DNA of 52,773 nucleotides. Source: Campylobacterales bacterium. GTDB taxonomy: Bacteria; Campylobacterota; Campylobacteria; Campylobacterales; QNZT01. The notes beneath the pieces were generated by a model. That model did no database searches and was not told the DNA's origin. It saw nothing but the letters and a program-made list of their open reading frames with translations. This document shows, one piece after another, positions 18,561-26,271 of this stretch (position 1 is its first letter; the number at the start of each line of letters is the position of its first letter). The stretch lies in contig JALVVN010000002.1 of NCBI GenBank assembly GCA_027023405.1, positions 22,658 to 75,430 of the forward strand, given 5' to 3'. A program made the position numbers and the translations under genes.

Positions 18561-20006
18561 TTGAAAAAGCATCTTACCGAACAGACGGCTATCTTCTTTA
18601 GTGTAACAAAATGGATGTTCTTGTCCTCATTTATCGGTGTCCTGATCGGAGGGGTAGTAACGCTTTTTTTAACTGTTTTACATATAGGAGAAGAGAGTAG
18701 AGCAGATTTACCGTTTGCATATTATTATCTTCTTCCTCTTGCTTTGGTGCTGACAGTCTGGATTGTACGCACCTTTGCACCGACAGCTGAGGGACACGGT
18801 ACAGAAAAAGTGATCGAAGCGGTACACAAAAATCACGGTAAGATCGATATCAAAGTGATCCCTGTGAAACTCTTCGCCACACTCATGACTATATTTGCCG
18901 GTGGTTCAGTGGGGAAAGAGGGGCCGGGAGCTCAGATAGGTGCCGGTGTTGCATCAGCGGTTTCTAGCCTTTTAAAATTTAACAAAGCAGATCAAAAAAA
19001 GTTGGCGATTTGCGGTATTAGTGCCGGTTTTGCAGCGGTTTTCGGTACACCGATAGCCGGTGCGATATTTGGTGTGGAGGTGTTGGTAATCGGTGTGATT
19101 ATGTATGATGTATTGTTGCCTTCCTTTATCTCCGGTTTTGCTGCATTTACGACTGCCCAATTTATGGGTATTCACTATACTTATTATGATCTCCATTTCT
19201 ATCAAAGTGTTGTCTTAGATTTGCCACTTATTAGTAAGGTGGTGATAGCCGGTCTCTTTTTTGGTCTTGTTTCGGATATCGTTGTAACCGTGGTTTCTTG
19301 GTCACATAAACAGATCAAACGACTTCCCTATCATCCACTTTTAAAAGCATTTATCGGGGGTATTATATTGGTCATTTTGGCGCTACTCTTTGGTTCAGAG
19401 TATCTTGGGCTCGGACTTGAGACCATCAAAGAGACTCTAGACCCAAATCCAATAGTTGCCCAAGATCTACCGTGGTATGCATTTATACTTAAGATTCTTT
19501 TCACTTCATTGACCTTAGGTGTTGGAGGGAGTGGAGGGATTATTACACCCCTCTTTTTTATCGGTTCAACGAGTGGACATACTTTTGCTCTACTGAGCGG
19601 GGATACTCACATCGCTCTCTTTTCAGCACTTGGATTTGTCAGTGTGTTAGCCGGTGCGACCAATGCCCCGATAGCGGCAACCATCATGGCAGTCGAACTT
19701 TTCGGACTCGATATCGCCCACTACGCAGCTCTCAGTGTAGTAATAAGCTTTTTGATTACAGGGCACAGAAGCGTTTTCCCCTCCCAGATACTCGGAATGA
19801 GAAAATCAGAAATGTTAAATGTCAAAGTAGGTGAGGTTGTTGATGGCACACAAGTCAATTTAGATGAGAATGAGATCAAAAAGATAAAAAATATTCAAGA
19901 AAGGCTCCAAAAAAGAAGAGAGCTCTTAAATCAAAAGAGAGGCAAAAAACCGAAGAATGTAATTAAAAAGGTAACAAAAGAGAAGGAGAAAGAGGACCTA
20001 GCGTAA
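18561..20006 (+). CDS. CLC-family anion channel or transporter, atypical motifs
   Basis: This 481-residue membrane protein is a CLC: the gating-glutamate motif GKEGPGAQIGAG is present (E120), as are GTPIAGAIFGVEV (about 162-174) and GGSGGIITPLFFIG. Two landmarks of the E. coli exchanger differ. The selectivity loop GSGIP reads GHGTE (78-82), and the internal proton glutamate position (second E of the IEE motif) is V174, the residue found in true chloride channels. It may therefore conduct without proton coupling or carry another anion. The tail (about 425-481) is very basic. It starts at TTG, supported by AAAGGAAAG. Its end overlaps the convergent arsB-like gene by 9 bases. Confidence 0.88.
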   Translation: MKKHLTEQTAIFFSVTKWMFLSSFIGVLIGGVVTLFLTVLHIGEESRADLPFAYYYLLPLALVLTVWIVRTFAPTAEGHGTEKVIEAVHKNHGKIDIKVIPVKLFATLMTIFAGGSVGKEGPGAQIGAGVASAVSSLLKFNKADQKKLAICGISAGFAAVFGTPIAGAIFGVEVLVIGVIMYDVLLPSFISGFAAFTTAQFMGIHYTYYDLHFYQSVVLDLPLISKVVIAGLFFGLVSDIVVTVVSWSHKQIKRLPYHPLLKAFIGGIILVILALLFGSEYLGLGLETIKETLDPNPIVAQDLPWYAFILKILFTSLTLGVGGSGGIITPLFFIGSTSGHTFALLSGDTHIALFSALGFVSVLAGATNAPIAATIMAVELFGLDIAHYAALSVVISFLITGHRSVFPSQILGMRKSEMLNVKVGEVVDGTQVNLDENEIKKIKNIQERLQKRRELLNQKRGKKPKNVIKKVTKEKEKEDLA

Positions 20007-21266
20007 CAACAATCCCCAAAGCGCTACCAAAAGCACCGGTGGAGTGATGATGAGTCCCACTTTCATATACTCTCCCCAGCCGATCTTTACCCCTTTTTGC
20101 GCTAAGACATGGAGCCAAAGAAGTGTGGCAAGTGAGCCGATCGGAGTCATTTTGGGTCCGAGATTTGCGCCGAGTATATTGGCGTATGCTAAGGCTTCGT
20201 GTCCGTGGTAGCCTAGCTGATCGATAGCGATATCCATCACCATGATGGTCGGCATATTGTTCATGATCGCACTCATGATAGCGGAGGTAAAGCCTGTACC
20301 TATGATAGATACCGCCTCTCCGTGATGCAACAAACTCTCAAGCCAGCCGGCTACGATATCGGTAAGTCCTGCATTTTTGAGTCCATAGACCACGATATAG
20401 AGTCCGATACTAAACCACACTACCTGCCATGGAGCGGCTTTGATGGTCATGATTGGTTTAGTTACTTTGTAATAGGTGGCAATCGCCAAAAAGATCAGTG
20501 CCCCGCCTAGCGCAAAGATAGAGATTGGAAGATGGTATAGTTCACCTACAAAATAACTCATCATCAAAAGAGCCAAAAAGAGCCAACTTAGTTTAAAGAG
20601 CGTTTGGTTTTTGATCACGCTTGAGGCTTCGGGCAGTAGAGAGACATCGATTGTTTTTGGTATATCTTTTTTAAAATAGAGCCATAAGATAGCGATAGAT
20701 GCGATAATACTGAGTAGATTTGGCAAAAACATCCGCTTGGCATACTCCCCGAAACCGATGTGAAAATAGTCAGCCGTTACGATATTTGTAAGGTTGGAGA
20801 TGACAAGCGGGTTTGATGCACTATCGCCGATAAATCCACCCGCCATCAAAAAGGCAAAGATCGGCAGAGGTTTCATCTTGAGGTACTTCATCTTGGCTAA
20901 CAAAATAGGGGTGAGGATGAGTGCCGCACCGTCATTGGCAAAGAGTGCCGCCACTAGAGCACCGAGCAAGAGGATATAGACAAACATTTTGTTACCGCTT
21001 CCGCCACTAAGCTTCGCCATCTTGATCGCCGCCCACTCAAAAAACCCTATCTCATCAAGTACCATAGAAAGGAGTATAATCCCGATAAACGCCAGTGTCG
21101 CATCCCAAACGATCTTGGTAACCGTTATCACATCATCAAAACTCACTATCCCTAAGATCAGGGCAATAACCGCACCGATAACGGCGGTTGTACCGATCTT
21201 TAGCCCTTTTGGTTGCCAGATGATAAAGGTAAGGGTAATAAGAAAGAGTAGTGTAGCAGTGAGCAT
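19998..21266 (-). CDS. arsB: ArsB/NhaD-type ion transporter, probable arsenite exporter
   Basis: This protein has about eleven membrane spans and the ion-transporter superfamily motifs FANDGAALILTPILLAKMKY (about 110-129), GFIGDSASNPLVISNLTNIV and, in the second half, NNMPTIMVMDIAID with ANILGANLGPKMTPIGSLAT. This is the ArsB / NhaD layout. Divergence from arsC-arsR across a shared operator favours arsenite efflux over sodium/proton exchange. I chose the ATG at 21266 (422 residues) because AAAAAAGG lies at a workable distance; a TTG at 21290 is possible. It overlaps the convergent CLC gene by 9 bases. Confidence 0.85.
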   Translation of the reverse strand: MLTATLLFLITLTFIIWQPKGLKIGTTAVIGAVIALILGIVSFDDVITVTKIVWDATLAFIGIILLSMVLDEIGFFEWAAIKMAKLSGGSGNKMFVYILLLGALVAALFANDGAALILTPILLAKMKYLKMKPLPIFAFLMAGGFIGDSASNPLVISNLTNIVTADYFHIGFGEYAKRMFLPNLLSIIASIAILWLYFKKDIPKTIDVSLLPEASSVIKNQTLFKLSWLFLALLMMSYFVGELYHLPISIFALGGALIFLAIATYYKVTKPIMTIKAAPWQVVWFSIGLYIVVYGLKNAGLTDIVAGWLESLLHHGEAVSIIGTGFTSAIMSAIMNNMPTIMVMDIAIDQLGYHGHEALAYANILGANLGPKMTPIGSLATLLWLHVLAQKGVKIGWGEYMKVGLIITPPVLLVALWGLLLR

Positions 21267-21310
21267 AATTAAGATACCTTTTTTAAACAATTTTCACTAT
21301 ATTATCCAAA

Positions 21311-21336
21311 AATACATCAATATATCTTGATGTATT
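21311..21336. promoter_or_regulatory. ArsR-type operator between arsB and the arsC operon
   Basis: A perfect inverted repeat, AATACATCAA and TTGATGTATT, is separated by TATATC. It is centred in the divergent gap (21267-21401), where ArsR-family dimers usually bind, and the cluster encodes its own ArsR. It could repress both directions at once; arsenite would release it. Confidence 0.7.
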
Positions 21337-21401
21337 AATCTTTTTTCGATATACTCCACTCGCTTAGAAAGCATATTGTATGAAATATATTTGGAGCAGT
21401 G

Positions 21402-21791
21402 ATGCAAGAGACGCTACTACACCTTTTAAATTCGCACTCGCTTTTATCCTTTTGGGGAGCGTTTGGTGTGGGAAGTTTGACGGCGGCGGCTCCCTGTTCG
21501 CTCGTCTCCGTGCCGCTTTTGGTCGGAAGTGCGGTGGCTCTCAACCAAGACCTTGAGGGGCGAAAAAAGGTGCTCTTTACCTATGCCTTTGCATCGTTGT
21601 TTGCTCTTGGTGTGGTGATCAGCTTTTCGATACTGGGGTTGATCGTGGCGAAGTTCGGAGGATTTTTCTCGGTAGCACCGCTTTTGGCGTATATTCTCGC
21701 ATCTTTGCAGAGTATCGCAATAGGGCTTTACGCCTTTGGAGTGTTTGGGGAGATCGACAAATCCGCCATCATCCAAAAGCTCATCAACTAA
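21402..21791 (+). pseudogene. Truncated ArsG / CcdA-like membrane protein
   Basis: The 129 residues match the first half of CcdA/DsbD-type membrane proteins: GAFGVGSLTAAAPCSLVSVP with the conserved Pro-Cys, and three to four membrane spans. The second half, which should bring another Pro-Cys motif and two or three spans, is missing; the frame ends in TAA at 21789-21791. Directly behind lies the tail of a thioredoxin. In related arsenic islands, ArsG-type CcdA-like permeases are paired with a thioredoxin, so one deletion has probably removed the second half of one gene and the start of the next. The ATG at 21402 is preferred over GTG 21399 for its spacing from GGAG. Confidence 0.7.
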
Positions 21792-21794
21792 TGA

Positions 21795-21902
21795 TCAGTA
21801 GCTCAAATCATCGTCGATGGAAAGAGTAAAGAGCTCTATCGTTATATGGGGTTGCTTGAATCAAAAGAGATCGAAGATTTGTTTAAAAAGTATAAGTTTT
21901 AG
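21795..21902 (+). pseudogene. C-terminal remnant of a thioredoxin-like gene
   Basis: Frame 21795-21902 encodes VAQIIVDGKSKELYRYMGLL followed by ESKEIEDLFKKYKF and a stop. This is the last beta-strand, turn and helix of a thioredoxin-fold protein (usual form PTQI-DG-GKELYR-G). The CxxC active site and start codon are gone. It is next to the truncated ArsG-like gene, so the two fragments mark the edges of a deletion. Confidence 0.65.
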
Positions 21903-21911
21903 GAGGTTACT

Positions 21912-22319
21912 ATGCCAAAGATTTTAGTACTATGCACCGGAAATTCATGTCGAAGCATCATTGCAGAAGCGTTGATTAATGCAAAGTTAGAGGGGTTTGA
22001 AGCAAGAAGCAGTGGTGTAAAGCCGAGTGGAAAGGTCAATCCAAATGCTAAAAAGGTGCTTCAAGCTCACGGTATTTGGGATGAGAGTTACCACTCAAAG
22101 GAGCTTAGTGAGTTGGAGGGGGAGGAGTTTGATCTTGTGGTGACGGTGTGTGACCATGCCAAAGAGACTTGCCCGATCTTCCCGAAACCGATACCAAAAA
22201 TTCACGAAGGCTTTGAAGATCCTGACGGCAAAGCATATGAGGCGTTTGAGAAGACTTATGAAGAGATAGAGAGCCGACTGTTGCCACGGATAGAGGCGAT
22301 ATTTAACGGTGAGAAGTAA
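21912..22319 (+). CDS. arsC: Arsenate reductase, thioredoxin-coupled ArsC
   Basis: This 135-residue protein has the low-molecular-weight phosphatase P-loop CTGNSCRS, with nucleophile C8 and R14. The other two cysteines of the redox relay are C80 and C87, matching C10-C82-C89 of the Staphylococcus enzyme. It reduces arsenate to arsenite, passing a disulphide from C8 to C80-C87 for thioredoxin to reduce. The neighbouring thioredoxin gene is destroyed, so it must rely on a housekeeping thioredoxin. AGGAGG stands before the ATG. It leads arsC, the small Cys protein and arsR. Confidence 0.93.
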   Translation: MPKILVLCTGNSCRSIIAEALINAKLEGFEARSSGVKPSGKVNPNAKKVLQAHGIWDESYHSKELSELEGEEFDLVVTVCDHAKETCPIFPKPIPKIHEGFEDPDGKAYEAFEKTYEEIESRLLPRIEAIFNGEK

Positions 22320-22339
22320 AAAAATTAAAAGGAGTCAAG

Positions 22340-22603
22340 ATGGAGAAAAAAGTTTCAAAAACAGGTGAGGGTGTGAAGATCAACTTCCAAGGTGCCGTGC
22401 AAAAAGGGCAGATCATCAAGATGGTGGAAAACTGCTCGACAGGACAGTGTGAGTGCATGAGCGATGAGACCAAAAAGAAGATCAGCAATATGCAAGTAGC
22501 GGGAAATGACGGCGATGTGGAGCTTCATCTCGAAGGGGATGTGAGTACGGAGGAGATTGAAGCGGCACTCAAACGATCAAAGGTGTTAAACAAAGATTCA
22601 TAA
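22340..22603 (+). CDS. Small protein with C-x4-C-x-C motif in the ars operon
   Basis: This 87-residue protein lies between arsC (20 bases upstream) and arsR (starting at the next base). It has no signal peptide. C32, C37 and C39 (ENCSTGQCECM) form a soft-metal-type cluster, and the ends are charged and probably helical (VSTEEIEAALKRSKVL). I do not recognise the family. Position and cysteines suggest binding of arsenite or another thiophilic metal, or passing it to the exporter; this is inference. Confidence 0.7.
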   Translation: MEKKVSKTGEGVKINFQGAVQKGQIIKMVENCSTGQCECMSDETKKKISNMQVAGNDGDVELHLEGDVSTEEIEAALKRSKVLNKDS

Positions 22604-22912
22604 ATGGAAGATTTTCTCAAAACCATCGGCGCACTTAACGATGAAACACGAATCAAGATACTCTACTTTATCGATCAAAATGAAAGAGTATGCGTCTGCG
22701 ATATCGAAAACGCCTTTGGGATGATACAGTCTCGCGTATCAAGACACCTCAAAATCCTCAAAGATGCCGGTTTTTTGCGTGTGGAGAGGGAAGGACGATG
22801 GGCATACTACGCGATCCGCTCTCCGCTAGATCGCTTTAGACTTCAGGCGATCGATGAGATACGCCATCTTGGGATAGAACTGCCGAAGTTTGAGGGAGGG
22901 TGCGAGAGGTAA
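22604..22912 (+). CDS. arsR: ArsR-family arsenite-responsive repressor
   Basis: This 102-residue winged-helix protein has the ArsR recognition region MIQSRVSRHLKILKDAGFLR (about 40-59) and the wing VEREGRWAYYAI. The metal motif reads RVCVCDIENA with C30 and C32; the third Cys of the E. coli motif (C37 of CVCDLC) is absent, and another Cys lies near the C-terminus (GGCER), which might complete the site. It is the last gene of the arsC operon and presumably binds the inverted repeat at 21311-21336. Confidence 0.9.
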   Translation: MEDFLKTIGALNDETRIKILYFIDQNERVCVCDIENAFGMIQSRVSRHLKILKDAGFLRVEREGRWAYYAIRSPLDRFRLQAIDEIRHLGIELPKFEGGCER

Positions 22913-22984
22913 TAGTACCAAAGTGCTTTTTATCCATAATTGGTTAATATTTTAGAAGAGGTAGTTGATGAATAGGAGCCAAAA

Positions 22985-23272
22985 TTGAACAGAGATATCA
23001 TTTTAGAGTATCTTAGGAGGCATAAAAATGAGTTTGTTCAAAGATATGGTATAGAGAAGATTGCTCTTTTTGGCTCTTTTGCCCGGGGGGAAGCTAGAGA
23101 AGATAGTGATATAGATATTTTTGTGAAAATGAATCCTGATCTATTTAAAATGGTTGAATTAAAAGAGCAGATAGAACAAGATTTACAAAAAAAAGTAGAT
23201 ATTATAAGAGAGCATAAGCATATCAAGCCACTTCTTCTGAAAATGATACAAAAGGATCTCATTTATGTCTGA
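22985..23272 (+). CDS. MNT-type nucleotidyltransferase antitoxin
   Basis: This 95-residue protein carries the minimal nucleotidyltransferase motif FGSFARGEAREDSDIDI: G30-S31 and the metal-binding D42-x-D44. MNT proteins are antitoxins of HEPN toxins and can AMPylate them. The start is TTG 22985, preceded at six bases by AGGAG. Its end overlaps the HEPN start by 8 bases, as in intact MNT-HEPN pairs. The HEPN partner is broken, so this antitoxin is now an orphan. Confidence 0.88.
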   Translation: MNRDIILEYLRRHKNEFVQRYGIEKIALFGSFARGEAREDSDIDIFVKMNPDLFKMVELKEQIEQDLQKKVDIIREHKHIKPLLLKMIQKDLIYV

Positions 23273-23544
23273 TAAAGAGTTGATGATTCTATCTACGCTT
23301 GAAGATATTCGATTTTCCCTTGAATTGATTTTAAAGAGATTTGAGAAAATACAAAGTAGTGATGATTTTTTAGCGAATGAAGAGGGATTGGAAAGGTGTT
23401 AAAGGGATAAGGGATATTTTGTCGCATCACTATTTTGATATGGATGCGGAAACTATTTTTAAAATTTGCAATGAACATGCAGAAGAGCTACTAGAAACTA
23501 CAAAAAAGATGATCTTAGATATAAATAGAGAAGCTAGTCAATAA
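23265..23544 (+). pseudogene. Broken HEPN toxin gene (internal deletion and frameshift)
   Basis: From ATG 23265 the frame reads MSDKELMILSTLEDIRFSLE up to DDFLANEEGLERC and stops at 23400-23402. The HEPN core continues in another frame from about 23389: WKGVKGIRDILSHHYFDMD, containing the RNase motif R-x4-H (RDILSH), to TAA 23542-23544. Intact relatives have some 40 residues between these parts. An internal deletion has therefore removed the middle helices and shifted the frame, leaving no functional toxin. Confidence 0.75.
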
Positions 23545-23547
23545 GAT

Positions 23548-24708
23548 CTACAATCTCAAATACTCCTCCACCACCCACCTAGCAAACGGCATAGAGCTTG
23601 TAAAAGCAGGGCTTACAGCATTTAATACATGTACGCTCTTGCTATCTCCCTCGACGACAAAATCTTGTAAAAGCTCTAAAGTTTTAGTGTTGAGTAGTTG
23701 TGCTCTGATGCCGGGTTTGCTCCACTCGTTAAATCCCTCTTTGTCGATCTCTTTGACCATGCTTGTCGCTAGAGAGGTAAAGTACGCTTTATGATACTTT
23801 TTCATCTCCTCAAATGCCAGTGCTCTAAAACCAAAGGCGTTAGTGGTAAAAAGTTTCAATTCATATCGCACTATCTCAAGCAACTCTTTTAGACTAAAAT
23901 TTTCAAATCCTCGATAATTCTCCCTCCAAAAAGCGGGTATCGCCGTGGGTCCGATCTTGATCGTGTTATCGACCGTGACGGTGTAGTGAACGCCCAGAAA
24001 GGGGTTTTTGAGGTTTGGGACGGGGTAGATATTGGTGTCGATGGGGTGATCGCTCTTGGTGTATTTGAGATAAATTCCTTTAAAAGGGATGATCGTGTAG
24101 TCCTTGGAAAATCCAAATGCTTTTGCGATTTTGTCGGCATAAAGTCCCGCGCAATTGATCAAGAGTTTTGCCTCTGTTTCCATCCCCTTTCGAAAAGGGG
24201 TATTGAAGCGTATCTCTACACCTTTAGCGATCAGATCTTTTTTGAGGTGTTGGAGTATCTCTAGCGGATCGACTGTGGCGGTATCGGGGGAGTAGAGCGC
24301 TTTTTGATAGGTTTGGATATTGTTAAATCTCCGATTGAGTTCCGCCTCATCGATCAGCGCTACGCTGACACCGTTTTTGATGCCTCTCTCATAGAGGGTG
24401 TGCAGACTCTTTAATTCACTCTCATCTTTGGTGACGACCACTTTTTGGCACTTGTTGATCTTCAAGCCGTTTGCTTCGCAGTATGCGGTGAGTTCTCTGT
24501 TGCCGTCTCGTGTAAATTTTGCTTTGAGAGAGTTTGCCGTGTAGTAAAATCCGGCATGAAGCACACCCGAATTTCTCCCGCTACTGTGATACCCCACATC
24601 AGGCTCCTTTTCCAAGATGAGTATCTTTGCATCAGGCTTTTTAGAGAGGAGCTCCCGTGCGATATTCAAGCCGATCACACCCGCTCCGATGATCATGTAG
24701 TCAAACAT
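23548..24708 (-). CDS. lhgO: L-2-hydroxyglutarate oxidase-like FAD enzyme
   Basis: This 386-residue protein opens with an FAD-binding Rossmann motif (MIIGAGVIGLNIARELL) and continues EKEPDVGYHSSGRNSGVLHAG, characteristic of the LhgO / YgaF group of DAO-type oxidoreductases; the FRALAFEEMKKYHKAYFTSL and GIRAQLLN blocks fit as well. LhgO oxidises L-2-hydroxyglutarate to 2-oxoglutarate and feeds electrons to the quinone pool. In a reductive-TCA organism it would recover 2-oxoglutarate. The start is ATG 24708, backed by AAGGAG; a possible upstream start at 24750 is rejected because a promoter -10 lies inside it. Confidence 0.82.
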   Translation of the reverse strand: MFDYMIIGAGVIGLNIARELLSKKPDAKILILEKEPDVGYHSSGRNSGVLHAGFYYTANSLKAKFTRDGNRELTAYCEANGLKINKCQKVVVTKDESELKSLHTLYERGIKNGVSVALIDEAELNRRFNNIQTYQKALYSPDTATVDPLEILQHLKKDLIAKGVEIRFNTPFRKGMETEAKLLINCAGLYADKIAKAFGFSKDYTIIPFKGIYLKYTKSDHPIDTNIYPVPNLKNPFLGVHYTVTVDNTIKIGPTAIPAFWRENYRGFENFSLKELLEIVRYELKLFTTNAFGFRALAFEEMKKYHKAYFTSLATSMVKEIDKEGFNEWSKPGIRAQLLNTKTLELLQDFVVEGDSKSVHVLNAVSPAFTSSMPFARWVVEEYLRL

Positions 24709-24740
24709 TATACTCCTTTGACCTCTTTTGATAGGTTTTA

Positions 24741-24749
24741 ATTTTACCA
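24741..24749 (-). promoter_or_regulatory. Extended -10 of the lhgO-like gene
   Basis: The minus strand reads TGGTAAAAT, about 32 bases before ATG 24708, and is followed by AAGGAG. On the plus strand the gap also holds TTGACC at 24772, but no well-spaced -10 for the next operon could be fixed. Confidence 0.5.
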
Positions 24750-24813
24750 TACTATTAAAAGAGTTTAGATATTGACCGATATTAAATCAATATATTCACT
24801 ATTTGGCTAGTTC

Positions 24814-25758
24814 ATGAAAATATTTTCACTTCTACTCCTATCGGTACTTTCCCTATCACAACTTTTCGGCAAAGGTGTCCGAGCCGGAACAGTGATCCAA
24901 AATATGGCGACGCTTGACTACACCATGGGAAAAAAAGAGTATCACACAAAGAGCAATGTGCAAAAGAGTATCGTTGCGCAACTGTTGGATGTCAAAGTAT
25001 CGTGGATGGATGCGCAGGATATTACGGTTGTATCGGGAGATAAAAAAAGAGTTTTGACATTTAAAGTATTAAATAGCGGAAACGGACCGGACCAATTTGA
25101 TCTTATTAAAAAATTTCTTCGTTTTCGATCCGGTTTCAAACCAAAAAGGAGCAGGATTTTTCTTGATAAAAATAAGAACTATTACCTTGATTCCGCTGAT
25201 CGCGTAAAGAGAAGTGTGACACTCCAGCCTGATGAAGAGCAGTTAGTTTTTGTTGTTTCCAATATAGGCAAACAGAAAGATGCGAAAAATGGGGAGAAAG
25301 CCTTCTACTCCCTCAAAGCTATCTCGCGCAAGGGTGGAAGTGGAGTGCCGGGGAAAGTTCACCACAAAAAAGGGGTCCAAAAGGTGGATGCCATCGATGG
25401 TCTCAGTGGTGGAGTAGGAGAGGATGAAGGAGCATACCAATTTTTAAAAGCGACATTGAAATTGAATAAGAGTGTTGAGCAGGATAGTAACGGTGTTATT
25501 ACTGTGACGATTGATATATCGGTAGAGGGTGAGGGAAGTGTGAAAAAAGTCAAAATTACTGATGAGATTCCGGATGAAACGATCTATGTCAAACATTCAT
25601 TACGACTTAACGAACGAGCTATCACGGATAGAAAAGATGGAGATGAAGGCTGGTATAAACGGCGTTCTAGAAAGGGTAAGGCTAAAATTTTTTTGAAATT
25701 AGGCGATATGGATATGATGAGCCATTACATTGTGAAATATCGGCTTAGAATCAGATAA
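24814..25758 (+). CDS. Secreted DUF11-like protein A of the barrel locus
   Basis: This 314-residue protein has a signal peptide (about 1-19). Its first part reads VIQNMATLDYTMGKKEYHTK, then DITVVSGDKKRVLTFKVLNS and SRIFLDKNKNYYLDSADRV, each with a counterpart in protein C at 26272, so the two are paralogues. DKNKN-YYLD looks like a calcium loop. The C-terminal part (about 205-314, beginning LNKSVEQDSNGVITVTIDIS and then VKKVKITDEIPDETIYVKHS) is a DUF11-type Ig-like domain. It is the first gene of a four-gene locus and has no strong ribosome site. Predicted extracellular or periplasmic; function unknown. Confidence 0.72.
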   Translation: MKIFSLLLLSVLSLSQLFGKGVRAGTVIQNMATLDYTMGKKEYHTKSNVQKSIVAQLLDVKVSWMDAQDITVVSGDKKRVLTFKVLNSGNGPDQFDLIKKFLRFRSGFKPKRSRIFLDKNKNYYLDSADRVKRSVTLQPDEEQLVFVVSNIGKQKDAKNGEKAFYSLKAISRKGGSGVPGKVHHKKGVQKVDAIDGLSGGVGEDEGAYQFLKATLKLNKSVEQDSNGVITVTIDISVEGEGSVKKVKITDEIPDETIYVKHSLRLNERAITDRKDGDEGWYKRRSRKGKAKIFLKLGDMDMMSHYIVKYRLRIR

Positions 25759-25768
25759 AGGAGTAGGG

Positions 25769-26251
25769 ATGAAGCGGTTGGTTGGTGTGTTTGTCGCATC
25801 TGTACTGATGAGTTCAAGTATAGTTGCAAAAGATACCTCTCCTATCTCATTGACAACAAAGGCATATAAAGAGGTCGTCAAAGTGGATAAGAGTGGCAAA
25901 AGAAAGAGGGCTTTGGTCGATGCAAAAAAGGTGATCCCTGGGGATATTGTTTTATATAAAAATATCATAAAAAACAACTCTAAAGCGGATGCGAAGGATA
26001 TGGTGCTTAACAATGTCATTCCAAAGCATACGGTTTATGTGCCAAATAGTGCCTCGTGTGAGGGAGGTTGTGAAATTCTATTTTCTGTTGATGGTGGAAA
26101 ACATTTTGCAAAACCAAAAAAATTGATGGTCACACGCAATGGTATCAAGAGAGTGGCTACGGCAAAAGATTATACCAATGTCAGATGGGTATTAACTAAA
26201 CTAGGTGCAAACAGGGAGACTTCTGTGAGCTTTAAAACAAAATTAAAATAA
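25769..26251 (+). CDS. Small secreted DUF11-like protein B
   Basis: This 160-residue protein has a signal peptide (about 1-20) followed by one DUF11-type Ig-like domain: KKVIPGDIVLYKNIIKNNSK, then MVLNNVIPKHTVYVPNSASC. The pair C-E-G-G-C probably forms a disulphide hairpin. It lies ten bases behind protein A with a strong ribosome site (AAAGGAGTAGGG), so the two are co-transcribed. Its domain resembles the C-terminal domain of protein C (IPGATIRYCYIVTN). Predicted to be displayed outside the inner membrane; no function known. Confidence 0.72.
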   Translation: MKRLVGVFVASVLMSSSIVAKDTSPISLTTKAYKEVVKVDKSGKRKRALVDAKKVIPGDIVLYKNIIKNNSKADAKDMVLNNVIPKHTVYVPNSASCEGGCEILFSVDGGKHFAKPKKLMVTRNGIKRVATAKDYTNVRWVLTKLGANRETSVSFKTKLK

Positions 26252-26271
26252 GTGACATATAGGGGATGAAC

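Noticed and set aside
21795-21902. Short real gene behind the ArsG-like fragment
   Set aside because: No start codon fits the frame before it, and the content is only the tail of a thioredoxin fold without CxxC.
24709-24750. N-terminal extension of the L-2-hydroxyglutarate oxidase-like protein
   Set aside because: It would cover an extended -10 and the AAGGAG site, and the extra 14 residues do not resemble the family, which starts at the FAD motif.
24772-24796. TTGACC / TATATT promoter for the barrel locus
   Set aside because: The spacing is 13 bases, too short; no other pair could be fixed, so no promoter is listed.
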